From NCBI RefSeq assembly GCF_019737615.1, contig NZ_JAHKKS010000001.1, forward strand, positions 310,001-374,000: 64,000 bases of DNA, written 5' to 3'. Below the pieces are notes generated by a model, which had not been told where the DNA came from, made no database searches, and saw nothing but the letters and a program-made list of their open reading frames with translations. Shown here piece after piece: positions 36,077 to 43,971 of this stretch (within the stretch, counting starts at the first letter, position 1; each line of letters begins with the position of its first letter). This stretch comes from Sphingobium xanthum (GTDB lineage Bacteria > Pseudomonadota > Alphaproteobacteria > Sphingomonadales > Sphingomonadaceae). Made by a program: the position numbers and the translations under genes.

Positions 36077-37120
36077 TCACTTCAGGTCTGCGCCCGTCAT
36101 GACGGTGAGATTGGTGACCACGTCGCTATTGGTCTTGCGAACATCTTCCGGTGCCACGACCATGCCGCGCTTGGCGAGCGCGCCGTCGGGATTCCAGTTC
36201 TTGGCGATCGCTTCGACATAAGCTTTGAGGCCCGGCACCGCAGCGACATGCGCCTTCTTCACATAGATGTAGAGTGGGCGGGCGCCGGGATAGGTGCCGT
36301 TGGCGACCGCATCATAGGTCGCCTCGATGCCGTTCAGTGGAATGTCCTTCAGGGTCGCACGATTGGCGTCGAGGAAGGAAAAGCCGAAGATGCCGACCGC
36401 TTGCGGGTTTGCCGAGAGCTTCTGGACGATCAGGTTGTCGTTCTCGCCGGCATCGACATAGGCACCGTCCTCGCGCACCTGGGTGCAGAGCTGCTTGTGC
36501 CTGGCTTCGTCGCTGCCCTTGAGAGCCTTCATCGCCGGGTCGCTCTCGCAGCCGGCGGTCAGCACCAGCTCTGCAAGCGAGTCGCGCGTGCCGGAGGTGG
36601 AAGGCGGTCCGAAGACGGAAATGGCGACGGCGGGCAGGGAGGGGTCGACATCCTTCCAGGTCTTCGCCTTGTTCTCGCCTTTGCCATAGGGATTGGCGGC
36701 GAGCGCCTCATAGACCTGCTTCGTGGTGAGCGAGAGACCAGGGCCTTCCTTGGCTTCAGCGAAGGCAAGGCCGTCGAGGCCGATCTGGACTTCGACGACA
36801 TCCTTGACGCCATTGGCCTGGCACTGATCGAACTCGGACTTCTTCATGCGGCGCGACGCATTTTCGATGTCGGGGTGCTGGCTGCCGACGCCGGCGCAGA
36901 ACAGCTTCATGCCCGCACCGGTGCCGGTCGACTCGATGATCGGCGCCTTCATTCCCGGATTGGTCTGGGTGAACAGACCCACGGCTTCCTGCGCGAACGG
37001 ATAGACGGTCGATGAGCCGACGGCCCGGATCTGGTCGCGTGCGGCGCTGGCGCCGCCGCCCGACTGACCCTGGCAAGCTGCGAGCGCGAACACGGATGCC
37101 GCGACGAATGCGTAACGCAT
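36077..37120 (-). CDS. pstS: Phosphate-binding protein PstS (lipoprotein)
   Basis: Periplasmic phosphate receptor, 347 aa. The signal peptide ends in a lipobox (ALAAC, Cys16), so it is probably anchored in the inner membrane rather than free. The binding-site loops are GSSTVYPF near residue 36, STGTGAGMK near 65 and GTRDSL near 175 (in FGPPSTSGTRDSL), the PstS family pattern. GGAGAATCTC precedes the ATG. A triple Pho box lies about 65 bases upstream, and this is the likely main promoter of the pst transport genes. Confidence 0.95.
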   Translation of the reverse strand: MRYAFVAASVFALAACQGQSGGGASAARDQIRAVGSSTVYPFAQEAVGLFTQTNPGMKAPIIESTGTGAGMKLFCAGVGSQHPDIENASRRMKKSEFDQCQANGVKDVVEVQIGLDGLAFAEAKEGPGLSLTTKQVYEALAANPYGKGENKAKTWKDVDPSLPAVAISVFGPPSTSGTRDSLAELVLTAGCESDPAMKALKGSDEARHKQLCTQVREDGAYVDAGENDNLIVQKLSANPQAVGIFGFSFLDANRATLKDIPLNGIEATYDAVANGTYPGARPLYIYVKKAHVAAVPGLKAYVEAIAKNWNPDGALAKRGMVVAPEDVRKTNSDVVTNLTVMTGADLK

Positions 37121-37185
37121 GGAGAATCTCCTGGGGCGATTTGCGTGGGACCCGGAATCGCCTTGAACCGGGTTCGTCGCCGCAA

Positions 37186-37214
37186 TGTGACGGTTTGATT
37201 ACGCTTTTGTGACA
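37186..37214 (-). promoter_or_regulatory. Triple Pho box upstream of pstS
   Basis: On the minus strand, TGTCACA-AAAG-CGTAATC-AAAC-CGTCACA is three seven-base half-sites at 11-base spacing. It lies in the phoR-pstS gap and overlaps the last codons of phoR. Predicted PhoB tandem binding site controlling pstSCAB-phoU-phoB. Confidence 0.75.
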
Positions 37215-38479
37215 TCGCCCGGCATGCCGGCCGGGATCATCTCTGCTTCACTGCCGCCGCCCTTGCGAAACTGCGGCAATTCCACCCTTACGGTCGTGCC
37301 GACACCGACACTGCTATCGAAATTCAGAACGCCGCCATGTCGCTGCACGATATGTTTGACGATCGCCAGACCGAGACCGGTGCCGCCCATGGCGCGACTG
37401 CGACTCGAATCGATTCGATAAAAGCGTTCGGTAAGGCGCGGCAGATGTTCGGCGGTGATGCCGTCGCCTTGGTCGGCCACGGCCACTTCGATCATATCGT
37501 CGTCCAGCGCCCTCGCCGAGAGCGTGACCGGAGTGCCCGGCGCGCCATATTTGAGCGCATTACTGACGAGATTGTGGAGCAGCTGGCTCATCTGCGCGCG
37601 GTCGGCGCGAATGGCCGGGACCGTATTGCTGACGTCGACGACGATGTCCTGCGCGCGCTTGTTCTGGCTCTGGCGAAAGACCGCGACGACTTCCTCGACG
37701 AGAGGCAGCAGGGCGACCGGCTGCTCGGGCGCGCGATATTTGTCCGCCTCGATGCGGGAGAGCGACATCAGGTCATCGACGAGCCGCTGCATGCGCCGCG
37801 CCTCGCCTTCCATGATCGTGAGGAAGCGCTCTCGCGTCGCGGCGTCGGCCCCAGCGACGGGGTCCCGCAGGGTTTCGACGAAGCCCAATATGCCGGCAAG
37901 CGGCGTGCGCAATTCGTGGCTTGCATTGGCGACGAAGTCGACCCGCATGCGCTCGGTCGCCTGACGCCCGCTCTGATCGAACAGGAAGACCAGCAGCCGG
38001 TCGTCGCGCAGCGGCTGGATGTCGAGCTCCCAGCTTTGCTCAGCCGTGCCCAGCCCGACGATCTCGACGCGGGCGGGCGCGTCCAGAGTCTTGGGACCGG
38101 TCAGAAGATCGATGGCGGCCGGGTGACGCAGCGCAAGGCGCACATCCTGGCCGATGATGTGGCGGCCGAGGAGGGCCAGAGCGGCCTCGTTGCAATATTC
38201 GATCCGCCCGCGATGCGCGATGAAGCAGGGATGCGGGAGTGCCTGGAGCAGCGCATCGATCTCGTCCAGGCTGGAAACGCTTTTTGCCGGTGACAGCATT
38301 GGCGCGCGCGGAGAAGCTGTGCGTCGTTCCAGCGCATCGAACAGCATGGCCATGGCGAACAGCCCTGCAATGGCACAGGCGAAGGTTGCTTCCCAATTCC
38401 GGGTGAGCGTGAAAACCATCACGGCGGCCGCCGTCCCAGAAAGGAACAGAATCCATATCGAGCGATCGATGCGACCCAT
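37199..38479 (-). CDS. phoR: Phosphate regulon sensor kinase PhoR
   Basis: Membrane histidine kinase, 426 aa. Two N-terminal spans (about 8-26 and 31-47) with almost no periplasmic loop are as expected for a kinase sensing via PstSCAB/PhoU. A PAS-like domain follows (70-170, LLQALPHPCFIAHRGRIEY). The H-box is FVANASHELRTPL with phospho-acceptor His188. The N-box is LLHNLVSNALKYG, with G-boxes VADQGDGI and GGTGLGLAIVKHIV. It begins the seven-gene pho/pst array. AGGGGG lies eight bases before the ATG. Confidence 0.95.
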   Translation of the reverse strand: MGRIDRSIWILFLSGTAAAVMVFTLTRNWEATFACAIAGLFAMAMLFDALERRTASPRAPMLSPAKSVSSLDEIDALLQALPHPCFIAHRGRIEYCNEAALALLGRHIIGQDVRLALRHPAAIDLLTGPKTLDAPARVEIVGLGTAEQSWELDIQPLRDDRLLVFLFDQSGRQATERMRVDFVANASHELRTPLAGILGFVETLRDPVAGADAATRERFLTIMEGEARRMQRLVDDLMSLSRIEADKYRAPEQPVALLPLVEEVVAVFRQSQNKRAQDIVVDVSNTVPAIRADRAQMSQLLHNLVSNALKYGAPGTPVTLSARALDDDMIEVAVADQGDGITAEHLPRLTERFYRIDSSRSRAMGGTGLGLAIVKHIVQRHGGVLNFDSSVGVGTTVRVELPQFRKGGGSEAEMIPAGMPGDVTKA

Positions 38480-38579
38480 GGCGAGGCCCCCTAGATTATT
38501 TTGCTAAAGACTGCGATGCCGAATAAAGGATGCCGTGTGACACGGCGCCGGTGCGCAGCATGGGCATAAGGGCAGACGC

Positions 38580-39005
38580 ATGAACGAGGGCAAAGGGCCG
38601 GACGCGCAGCACGAGCCTGGCCAGGATGAGGCCGGGCATGCGGGTGCGACCTCGCGCCGCCAGCTTCTGCGCCTGAGCGCGGCCGCCGGCGCAGTCGTGT
38701 TGACCGTGCGGCCGGGCATTGCCCAGGCGGCGACGTCCGTTCTGGCTTGTGAGATACCGGTGCCCGATCCCGCCCGTGCCGGTCAGGCGGTTGCCCCCGA
38801 CGGCACGATGGTGCCAAAGGGCACGAGCGGATCTTTCCCGGGCGGGCGGACCTTCACCGGCGAGCAGGTGCGCACTGGCCTTCGCGGCGGCAATCTGCCC
38901 GGCACCAGCTACCAGGAGAGTCAGGCCTATCTCAACTATGTGCGCCGCCTGCAGCATGGCCGCAGCGGCTTTACCTGCTACGCCTCGCTCATGGCCGCGC
39001 GCTAG
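38580..39005 (+). CDS. Small Tat-signal protein at the head of the HPr-rel-A cassette
   Basis: 141 aa, family not recognised. The N-terminal 25 residues are hydrophilic, then a twin-arginine motif SRRQLLRLSAAAG and a hydrophobic core end at GIAQA, predicting Tat export of a folded or cofactor-bearing product. The mature part is only about 92 residues. It is rich in Gly, Ser and Thr (GTSGSFPGGRTFTGEQVRTG), with one cysteine near each end (LACEIP and FTCYAS). It is followed after 21 bases by a PqqD-like gene, a kinase and a nucleotidyltransferase, all on the same strand. That position makes it a candidate substrate of those enzymes, an inference only. AAGGGCAG precedes the ATG. Confidence 0.75.
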   Translation: MNEGKGPDAQHEPGQDEAGHAGATSRRQLLRLSAAAGAVVLTVRPGIAQAATSVLACEIPVPDPARAGQAVAPDGTMVPKGTSGSFPGGRTFTGEQVRTGLRGGNLPGTSYQESQAYLNYVRRLQHGRSGFTCYASLMAAR

Positions 39006-39026
39006 GGCCGCACGGGTTCGCCGGCG

Positions 39027-39311
39027 GTGGCCGTGACCTACCGGGCCGAGGCGCCTGACCAGATCATTGTCGAACGTCTCGGCGCCATCGACGCGCTGTA
39101 TCATCGCCGTTCGGGCACGACGCACCTTGTCGCCGCGCCGGTTCCGCAAATCCTCGAAGCCCTGGGCGAAGGGGCCACGGACGTCGCCGGCCTGCTCGCG
39201 CGCCTCGCGGCGCGCTTCGATCTCGACACTCCGGATGACGAAGCGAAAGCGGCATTGGAACAGCGGCTGGCGGAACTGATCGACCTTGGCCTGGTCCGGG
39301 GCGAGCGCTGA
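39027..39311 (+). CDS. PqqD-like protein of an HPr-rel-A system
   Basis: 94 aa. PqqD folds are RiPP recognition elements that bind leader peptides. Here LGAIDALYHRRSGTTHLVAAPVPQILEALGEG and LLARLAARFDLD ending ELIDLGLVRGER follow the PqqD pattern (a strand pair plus three helices). The start is GTG at 39027 or GTG two codons later at 39033. An HprK-like kinase follows after eight bases. This is the arrangement called HPr-rel-A in protein-family databases, whose function is unestablished. Its partner peptide is unknown. The upstream Tat protein is the nearest candidate. Confidence 0.82.
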   Translation: MAVTYRAEAPDQIIVERLGAIDALYHRRSGTTHLVAAPVPQILEALGEGATDVAGLLARLAARFDLDTPDDEAKAALEQRLAELIDLGLVRGER

Positions 39312-39319
39312 GCTTCGGC

Positions 39320-40189
39320 ATGCGGCATCAGCTTGGCCTCGCCGTCGGGCCGGCGACCTTTCGGATCGGCTCGGCCTGGCGTGGGCCGATCGATGCGCTG
39401 GCGCGGCTGTATGCGGCGTATCCGCCCATCGACTTCGCGCGGCGCGTGCCGGATTTTACGGTCAGGCTCCAGCCGGTGCAGCCGTGGCGGCGTTTCATCC
39501 GCTCGTCGATCTTCATTGCCGGCGATCACATGCTGCCGGACGCCGCGCCGATGGCGCTGGAGCATGGCCTGCTGGCAGCCGAGATGGGGATGAACCTGCA
39601 GATGGCGCTCGGCTGGCGCAGGCATGTGCTGCTCCACGCCTCCTGCGTCGAGAAGGACGGCAAGGCGCTGGTCATCACCGGCGAGTCCGGCAGCGGCAAA
39701 TCGACGCTTGCGGCGATGCTCGGCGAGCGCGGCTGGCGCCTGATGGGCGACGAGTTCGCGCTCCTCGATCCGGCGAGCGGCATGGTGTTCGCCTTCCCGC
39801 GGCTCGTGAGCCTCAAGAACGAGGCCATTGATATCGCGACTGCCGGCATCACGCCGGAGCGGATCGGCCCTCGCCTCGAAGGCACGCCCAAGGGCGCGAT
39901 CCGCCATCTCGTGCCGAATGCCGAGGCGATCGCGCGCATGGCCGAGCCTGCGGTGCCTCGTTTGCTGTTGCTGCCGCGCTACGGCTTTGCCGAGGCGCAC
40001 CGGCCGGTCGAGCAGGGCGAGGCGTTCGTCCGGCTGACCGAGGCATCGACCAATTATATCGCGCTGGGGGAAGCGGGCTTCGGCGCGCTGGTGCGGTTCG
40101 TGCGCACTGTGCCGGCGGTCGCGCTCGACTATCCGGACAGCGCGACCGTACTTGCCGCTGTCGAGGCACTGTGGGGCGAGGTCGCATGA
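39320..40189 (+). CDS. HprK-related kinase A
   Basis: 289 aa related to the C-terminal catalytic domain of HPr serine kinase. P-loop ITGESGSGKSTLA (about 118-130) is followed by the GWRLMGDEFALLDP segment, which supplies the conserved Asp as in HprK. The first 110 residues are family-specific. HLLHASCVEKDGK-like sequence just before the P-loop is typical of this kinase group. It lacks the HprK N-terminal domain, and no HPr or PTS gene is nearby, so the substrate is unlikely to be HPr. Related kinases in lasso-peptide clusters phosphorylate the peptide's serine. It overlaps the nucleotidyltransferase by four bases (ATGA). Confidence 0.88.
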   Translation: MRHQLGLAVGPATFRIGSAWRGPIDALARLYAAYPPIDFARRVPDFTVRLQPVQPWRRFIRSSIFIAGDHMLPDAAPMALEHGLLAAEMGMNLQMALGWRRHVLLHASCVEKDGKALVITGESGSGKSTLAAMLGERGWRLMGDEFALLDPASGMVFAFPRLVSLKNEAIDIATAGITPERIGPRLEGTPKGAIRHLVPNAEAIARMAEPAVPRLLLLPRYGFAEAHRPVEQGEAFVRLTEASTNYIALGEAGFGALVRFVRTVPAVALDYPDSATVLAAVEALWGEVA

Positions 40190-41208
40190 GCGCCGCTCTG
40201 CTCGCGGAGACGCTGATCGACCCGGGGCTCGTCACGCGCTTCGATGCGCCGACATGGACAGCGCTCCTCACGGCAGCGCGCGCGGAAAGGCTGCTGGGGA
40301 CGATCGCGGACAAGCTGGACGGCCTTGCCATGCCTCCCGATGTCGCCGCGATCCTCGCGGACACCCGCGTGGACGCGCGGCGCGACCGGCAGCAGGCGCT
40401 TTGGGAAATCGACAGGGCCATGGTCGCGCTCGCCCCGCTCGATTGCCCTGTGGTGCTGCTCAAGGGGAGCGCTTTCGCGGCCGCCGGACTGCTCGCCGCG
40501 CAAGGCCGCGCGATCGGCGATCTCGACATATTGGTACCACGCGACCGGCTGGACGAGGTCGAGGCCGCCTTGCGAGGTGCCGGCTGGGAATGGGTGAAGC
40601 CCGACCCCTATGATGAGGCATATTATCGCCGCTGGATGCACGAGCTGCCACCTCTCATCCATGTCGAGCGCGACCGGATGATCGACGTGCATCACACGAT
40701 CCTGCCGCTGACCGCGCGACCACGCCCGGATGCGGCGGCGATGATTGCCGATGCCATGCCGCTGGCAAACGGCATTTCTGTGCTGCGGATCGACGACATG
40801 CTTTGCCATGCTGCCGCGCATCTGATTGCCGACGGGGATATGGCGGGCGGCCTGCGCAATCTGTGGGATATTCATTGCCTGCTGATTGAGCATGGAGAGG
40901 ACCAGAGCTTCTGGAATGGCCTGGACGCGCGCTCACGACATCATCAGTTGCGCGCACCGATGCGACGGGCCGTGCGGCTGTCGCATCGCATCTTCGGAAC
41001 GGAGGTGCCCAAGGACTGGCTGGGCGGCGGCGTACTTGACGGTCTGTTCGCGGCGCGCCTGCTGACCCGGACGTCATGGGGGCAGGAAGCGCGTCCCTTT
41101 CTGCGCCTCGGCTTCTATTTCCGTTCGCACCTGCTGCGCATGCCGCCGCTCATGCTGGCGCGGCATCTCTGGACGAAATGGCGTAAAGGCTATCGGCCGA
41201 TTGGGTGA
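40186..41208 (+). CDS. Nucleotidyltransferase-family protein of the HPr-rel-A cassette
   Basis: 340 aa of the DUF1814/NTP_transf_5-like group. The core KGSAFAAAGLLAAQGRAIGDLDILVP has the GD-x-D-x-hydrophobic metal site (Asp residues in IGDLDILV). IHVERDRMIDVHHTILPL supplies the third acidic residue and the DVHH motif typical of these proteins. RIDDMLCHAAAHLI follows. Such enzymes accompany HprK-like kinases in lasso-peptide clusters, where they are thought to modify the phosphorylated peptide. Start overlaps the kinase stop. Its own stop is six bases from that of the convergent gph. Confidence 0.85.
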   Translation: MSAALLAETLIDPGLVTRFDAPTWTALLTAARAERLLGTIADKLDGLAMPPDVAAILADTRVDARRDRQQALWEIDRAMVALAPLDCPVVLLKGSAFAAAGLLAAQGRAIGDLDILVPRDRLDEVEAALRGAGWEWVKPDPYDEAYYRRWMHELPPLIHVERDRMIDVHHTILPLTARPRPDAAAMIADAMPLANGISVLRIDDMLCHAAAHLIADGDMAGGLRNLWDIHCLLIEHGEDQSFWNGLDARSRHHQLRAPMRRAVRLSHRIFGTEVPKDWLGGGVLDGLFAARLLTRTSWGQEARPFLRLGFYFRSHLLRMPPLMLARHLWTKWRKGYRPIG

Positions 41209-41214
41209 CGGCGC

Positions 41215-41904
41215 TCAGGTCGCGGGCCAGCGTTCCAGCAATGATATGAGTTCGTCATAATGATCGATCCCGGCATCAGCGCCGAGTTCCTCTGCCGTGC
41301 AGGGGACGAAGCCAAAGCTGACGGCAATCGACGGGATGTCCGCCGCGCGCGCAGCCAGCGTATCATTGTCCGTATCGCCGAGGAAGATCGTGCGGCCGCC
41401 GCCGGCCTTCTCGACCATGTCGAACAGCAGATCGGGCAACGGCTTGTGCCGGTTTGGCCCGAGCGTGTCGCCGCCCACGATCGCCGCGAAGCGCGCGGAG
41501 AGCCCAAGCTCGTCCAGCAGCTTGCGTGCCAGGGCCTCGCGCTTGTTGGTGCAGATGGCGAGCCGGATGCCGCGCGCAGCCAGGTCGTCCATCGCGTCGA
41601 TCAGGCCGGGATAGGGAACCGTCTGGACAGCGATGTTCGCGCCATAGAAGTCGAGCAGCACAGGTAGCAGCTCGTCGATCAGCGCCTGATCGACGATACC
41701 GGCGGCCGCGAGGCTCCGCTCCAGCATGCGTCGCGCGCCCTTGCCGATGAATGGCTTGATCTCGTCGATCGGATAGGAGCCGTGGCCGATGGTCGCCAGC
41801 GCATGATTGACCGCTGCCGCCAGGTCCGCGCTGGTATCGAGCAGGGTGCCGTCGAGATCGAATCCGACGATGTCGAAAGGAATATTTGCCATCGGCGCGC
41901 CCAT
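41215..41904 (-). CDS. gph: Phosphoglycolate phosphatase (HAD superfamily)
   Basis: Hydrolyses 2-phosphoglycolate, 229 aa. HAD motif I GFDLDGTLLDTS has the nucleophile and general acid Asp, motif II is ICTNK, motif III Lys lies near NRHKPLPDLL, and motif IV is FLGDTDNDTLAA. The helical cap FIGKGARRMLERSL is the Gph type. Convergent with the nucleotidyltransferase gene and divergent from glmU, 76 bases apart. The ATG could be the second one (MANIPFDIV), four codons in. Related HAD phosphatases with other substrates cannot be excluded. Confidence 0.9.
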   Translation of the reverse strand: MGAPMANIPFDIVGFDLDGTLLDTSADLAAAVNHALATIGHGSYPIDEIKPFIGKGARRMLERSLAAAGIVDQALIDELLPVLLDFYGANIAVQTVPYPGLIDAMDDLAARGIRLAICTNKREALARKLLDELGLSARFAAIVGGDTLGPNRHKPLPDLLFDMVEKAGGGRTIFLGDTDNDTLAARAADIPSIAVSFGFVPCTAEELGADAGIDHYDELISLLERWPAT

Positions 41905-41980
41905 GCCCGTTGCGCGGTGGCGCGATCAAGTCAAACATGGCAAGGGCGTCGCGCGTTTCGAGGAAAGAGAGGTTCCGCCC

Positions 41981-43354
41981 GTGTCGACGTCGTCAAGTGC
42001 CCCTCTGGCCGTGATCGTTCTTGCCGCCGGGCAGGGCACGCGGATGAAGTCCAGCCTGCACAAGGTCCTTCATCCCATCGCCGGCCGGCCGATGCTGCTG
42101 CATCTGCTCGCCAGCGTCGCGGCACTGGCGCCGGCGCGGCAGGTCGTGGTCGTGGGGGCAGGGCGCGAACAGGTGGAGACGGCGGTCGCGGGCAAGGGCA
42201 TCGACATCGCCATACAGGCCGAGCAGCTCGGCACGGGTCATGCCGTTGCGCAGGCCAGGCAGGCACTCACCGGCTTTGTGGGCGACGTACTCATTCTTTA
42301 TGGCGACGTGCCGCTGGTTACGGGCGAGACGATGCGCGCGATGGTCGAGCGGCTGCATCGCGCCGATGCGCCAGCCTGCGTCGTACTCGGCTTCCGGCCG
42401 GACGATGCCGCCGCTTATGGCCGGATCATCGCGACGCCGGATGGGCGGATCGAGAAGATGGTCGAGTTTAAGGACGCGAACGAGGCCGAGCGGGCGGTGG
42501 ACCTCTGCAACAGCGGGCTGATGGCGGTACGATCGGACGATCTGTTCGCGCTGCTCGCGCGGATCGGCAACGACAATGCCGCGGGCGAATATTATCTGCC
42601 GGACATTGTTATGCTGGCCATGGGTGACGGGCGGCCGAGCGCGGTCATCGAGACGGGCGCGAGCGAAGTCGCGGGCGTCAACAGCCGCGCGGAACTGGCG
42701 GCGGTCGAGGCGAGCTGGCAAGCGGCGCGGCGCGCGGAGGTAATGCGCGATGGCGTTTCGCTGATCGCGCCGGAGACGGTCTTCTTCGCGCATGACACGC
42801 AGATCGCGCGCGACGTGACGATCGAGCCGAATGTCGTCTTCGGCCCCGGCGTGACGATCGAGGAAGGAGCGGTCATCCATGCCTTCTGCCACCTGGAAGG
42901 CGCGCAGGTCGGGCGCGGTGTTTCGGTCGGCCCGTTCGCGCGGCTGCGGCCGGGCGCCGTGCTGGGCGAGAAGGCGCGAGTCGGCAATTTCGTGGAGATC
43001 AAGAACGCGACGCTGGGCAAGGGCGCGAAGGCCAACCATCTTTCCTATGTCGGCGATGCGACGGTCGGCGAGGAGGTGAACATCGGCGCCGGATCGATCA
43101 CCTGCAACTATGACGGCTATTTCAAGCATCGGACGATCATTGGCGATCGCGCCTTCATCGGGTCGAACAGCGCGCTGATCGCGCCGGTGAAGATCGGTCG
43201 CGATGCTATCGTCGCTGCGGGCAGTGCGGTCTCGCGCGATGTCGCGGACGGGGAGCTGCGGCTGGTGCGCGCGGAACAGTTCGTGAAGCCGGGCTGGGCC
43301 GACCGTTTTCATGATGCGATGCGAAAGCGCAAGGCCGCCGAAAAGAAGAGCTGA
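41981..43354 (+). CDS. glmU: Bifunctional UDP-GlcNAc pyrophosphorylase / GlcN-1-P acetyltransferase
   Basis: Last two steps of UDP-N-acetylglucosamine synthesis for peptidoglycan and LPS. The start is GTG with GAGAGG nine bases upstream, giving 457 aa (E. coli 456). The N-terminal uridylyltransferase has LAAGQGTRMKSSLHKVLHP, EQLGTGHAV and YGDVPLV. The C-terminal left-handed beta-helix acetyltransferase runs from about 250, with VGPFARLRPGAVLGEKARVGN, KANHLSYVGDA and IGAGSITCNYDG. Reading frames further upstream run into gph on the other strand and are not real. glmS, which supplies glucosamine-6-phosphate, lies 1 kb downstream beyond vapBC. Confidence 0.96.
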   Translation: MSTSSSAPLAVIVLAAGQGTRMKSSLHKVLHPIAGRPMLLHLLASVAALAPARQVVVVGAGREQVETAVAGKGIDIAIQAEQLGTGHAVAQARQALTGFVGDVLILYGDVPLVTGETMRAMVERLHRADAPACVVLGFRPDDAAAYGRIIATPDGRIEKMVEFKDANEAERAVDLCNSGLMAVRSDDLFALLARIGNDNAAGEYYLPDIVMLAMGDGRPSAVIETGASEVAGVNSRAELAAVEASWQAARRAEVMRDGVSLIAPETVFFAHDTQIARDVTIEPNVVFGPGVTIEEGAVIHAFCHLEGAQVGRGVSVGPFARLRPGAVLGEKARVGNFVEIKNATLGKGAKANHLSYVGDATVGEEVNIGAGSITCNYDGYFKHRTIIGDRAFIGSNSALIAPVKIGRDAIVAAGSAVSRDVADGELRLVRAEQFVKPGWADRFHDAMRKRKAAEKKS

Positions 43355-43690
43355 AAGCGGCATCATGTTACATCCGCGCCAAAACGTTCTCCACTTGCGA
43401 TGAATTGAAACGTCGAACGCGGCCACGTCGAAATCGTCCAATCATCGCGCTGCTCGGCGTGACACATGCAGGGGCAAGGAAGCGACGTCGGAGCGAACTC
43501 CGGCAAGCTCTCGGCCCGAAGGGTTCAGCACCCGCCGGCAAGGCTCTGACAAGGGCGAAAAAATCTGTTTCCCGGGTCAGTCCGCTGGCTCGAAAGCTTG
43601 CCTCCGTGGGAGGTGCGTCCTTGCGGGCGCATGCGAGGCATATTGTGTGGGAAGGGAAGAGGGCGGCTCATGTCGCCCTCTTTTCTTTTG
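43355..43690 (+). ncRNA. Structured untranslated region, possible small RNA
   Basis: Some 300 bases between glmU and vapB contain no credible gene but several stem-loops: CGGAG-CGAA-CTCCG at 43489-43502, CCTCC-GTG-GGAGG around 43611-43623, and a clear terminator at its end. A plus-strand transcript ending near 43690 is likely, either a long glmU 3' UTR or a separate RNA. The segment CGGGTCAGTCCGCTGGCTC faintly recalls part of 6S RNA, but I cannot assign a family. The 5' end is unknown. Confidence 0.3.
43659..43689 (+). terminator. Intrinsic terminator before vapBC
   Basis: Stem GAGGGCG against CGCCCTC with an eight-base loop, followed directly by TTTTCTTTT. It is a strong plus-strand terminator for glmU or for the untranslated RNA described here. 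Confidence 0.85.
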
Positions 43691-43703
43691 CCCAGGCTTG
43701 CAA

Positions 43704-43724
43704 TGATATCACGATATGATATCA
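43704..43724 (+). promoter_or_regulatory. vapBC operator: paired TGATATCA palindromes
   Basis: Two identical eight-base palindromes, TGATATCA, at 43704-43711 and 43717-43724 (13-base spacing) lie just before the vapB ATG, in the only strongly AT-rich stretch nearby. Likely the site of autorepression by the VapB/VapBC complex. Confidence 0.65.
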
Positions 43725-43731
43725 ATATATC

Positions 43732-43965
43732 ATGCGTTTCCTTGCCGAACTGCCCGATGACGAGGTTGCCGAGCTCGATGCGCTTGCGCGTCGCAACAAT
43801 CGATCCCGCGCCGCCGAAGTCCGCGAAGCCGTGCGCCTCTATGTGCGAGGACGCAAGGGCAACGACTGGATCGCGCGCGGCTTTGGCTACTGGAAGGATC
43901 GGACGGATATCGGCGATGCGGTCGAGTATCAGCGCGCCATGCGCGACGACCGGGATTTCGGCTGA
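43732..43965 (+). CDS. vapB: Antitoxin, VapB-type ribbon-helix-helix
   Basis: 77 aa. The N-terminal MRFLAELPDDEVAELDALARRNNRSRAAEVREAV fits a ribbon-helix-helix DNA-binding fold (a strand, then two helices with NRSRAAEVREAV). The acidic/aromatic C-terminus would wrap the toxin. It lies six bases before the PIN toxin gene, and its ATG immediately follows the paired palindromes. Leaderless or very short-leader translation is possible, because no Shine-Dalgarno is visible. Confidence 0.85.
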   Translation: MRFLAELPDDEVAELDALARRNNRSRAAEVREAVRLYVRGRKGNDWIARGFGYWKDRTDIGDAVEYQRAMRDDRDFG

Positions 43966-43971
43966 CGCGCA

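Noticed and set aside
38580-41208. Calling the PqqD-kinase-nucleotidyltransferase cassette a lasso-peptide cluster
   Set aside because: No asparagine-synthetase-like cyclase, no transglutaminase-like protease and no short precursor with a Gly/Ala core start is present, so only the accessory-enzyme resemblance is claimed.
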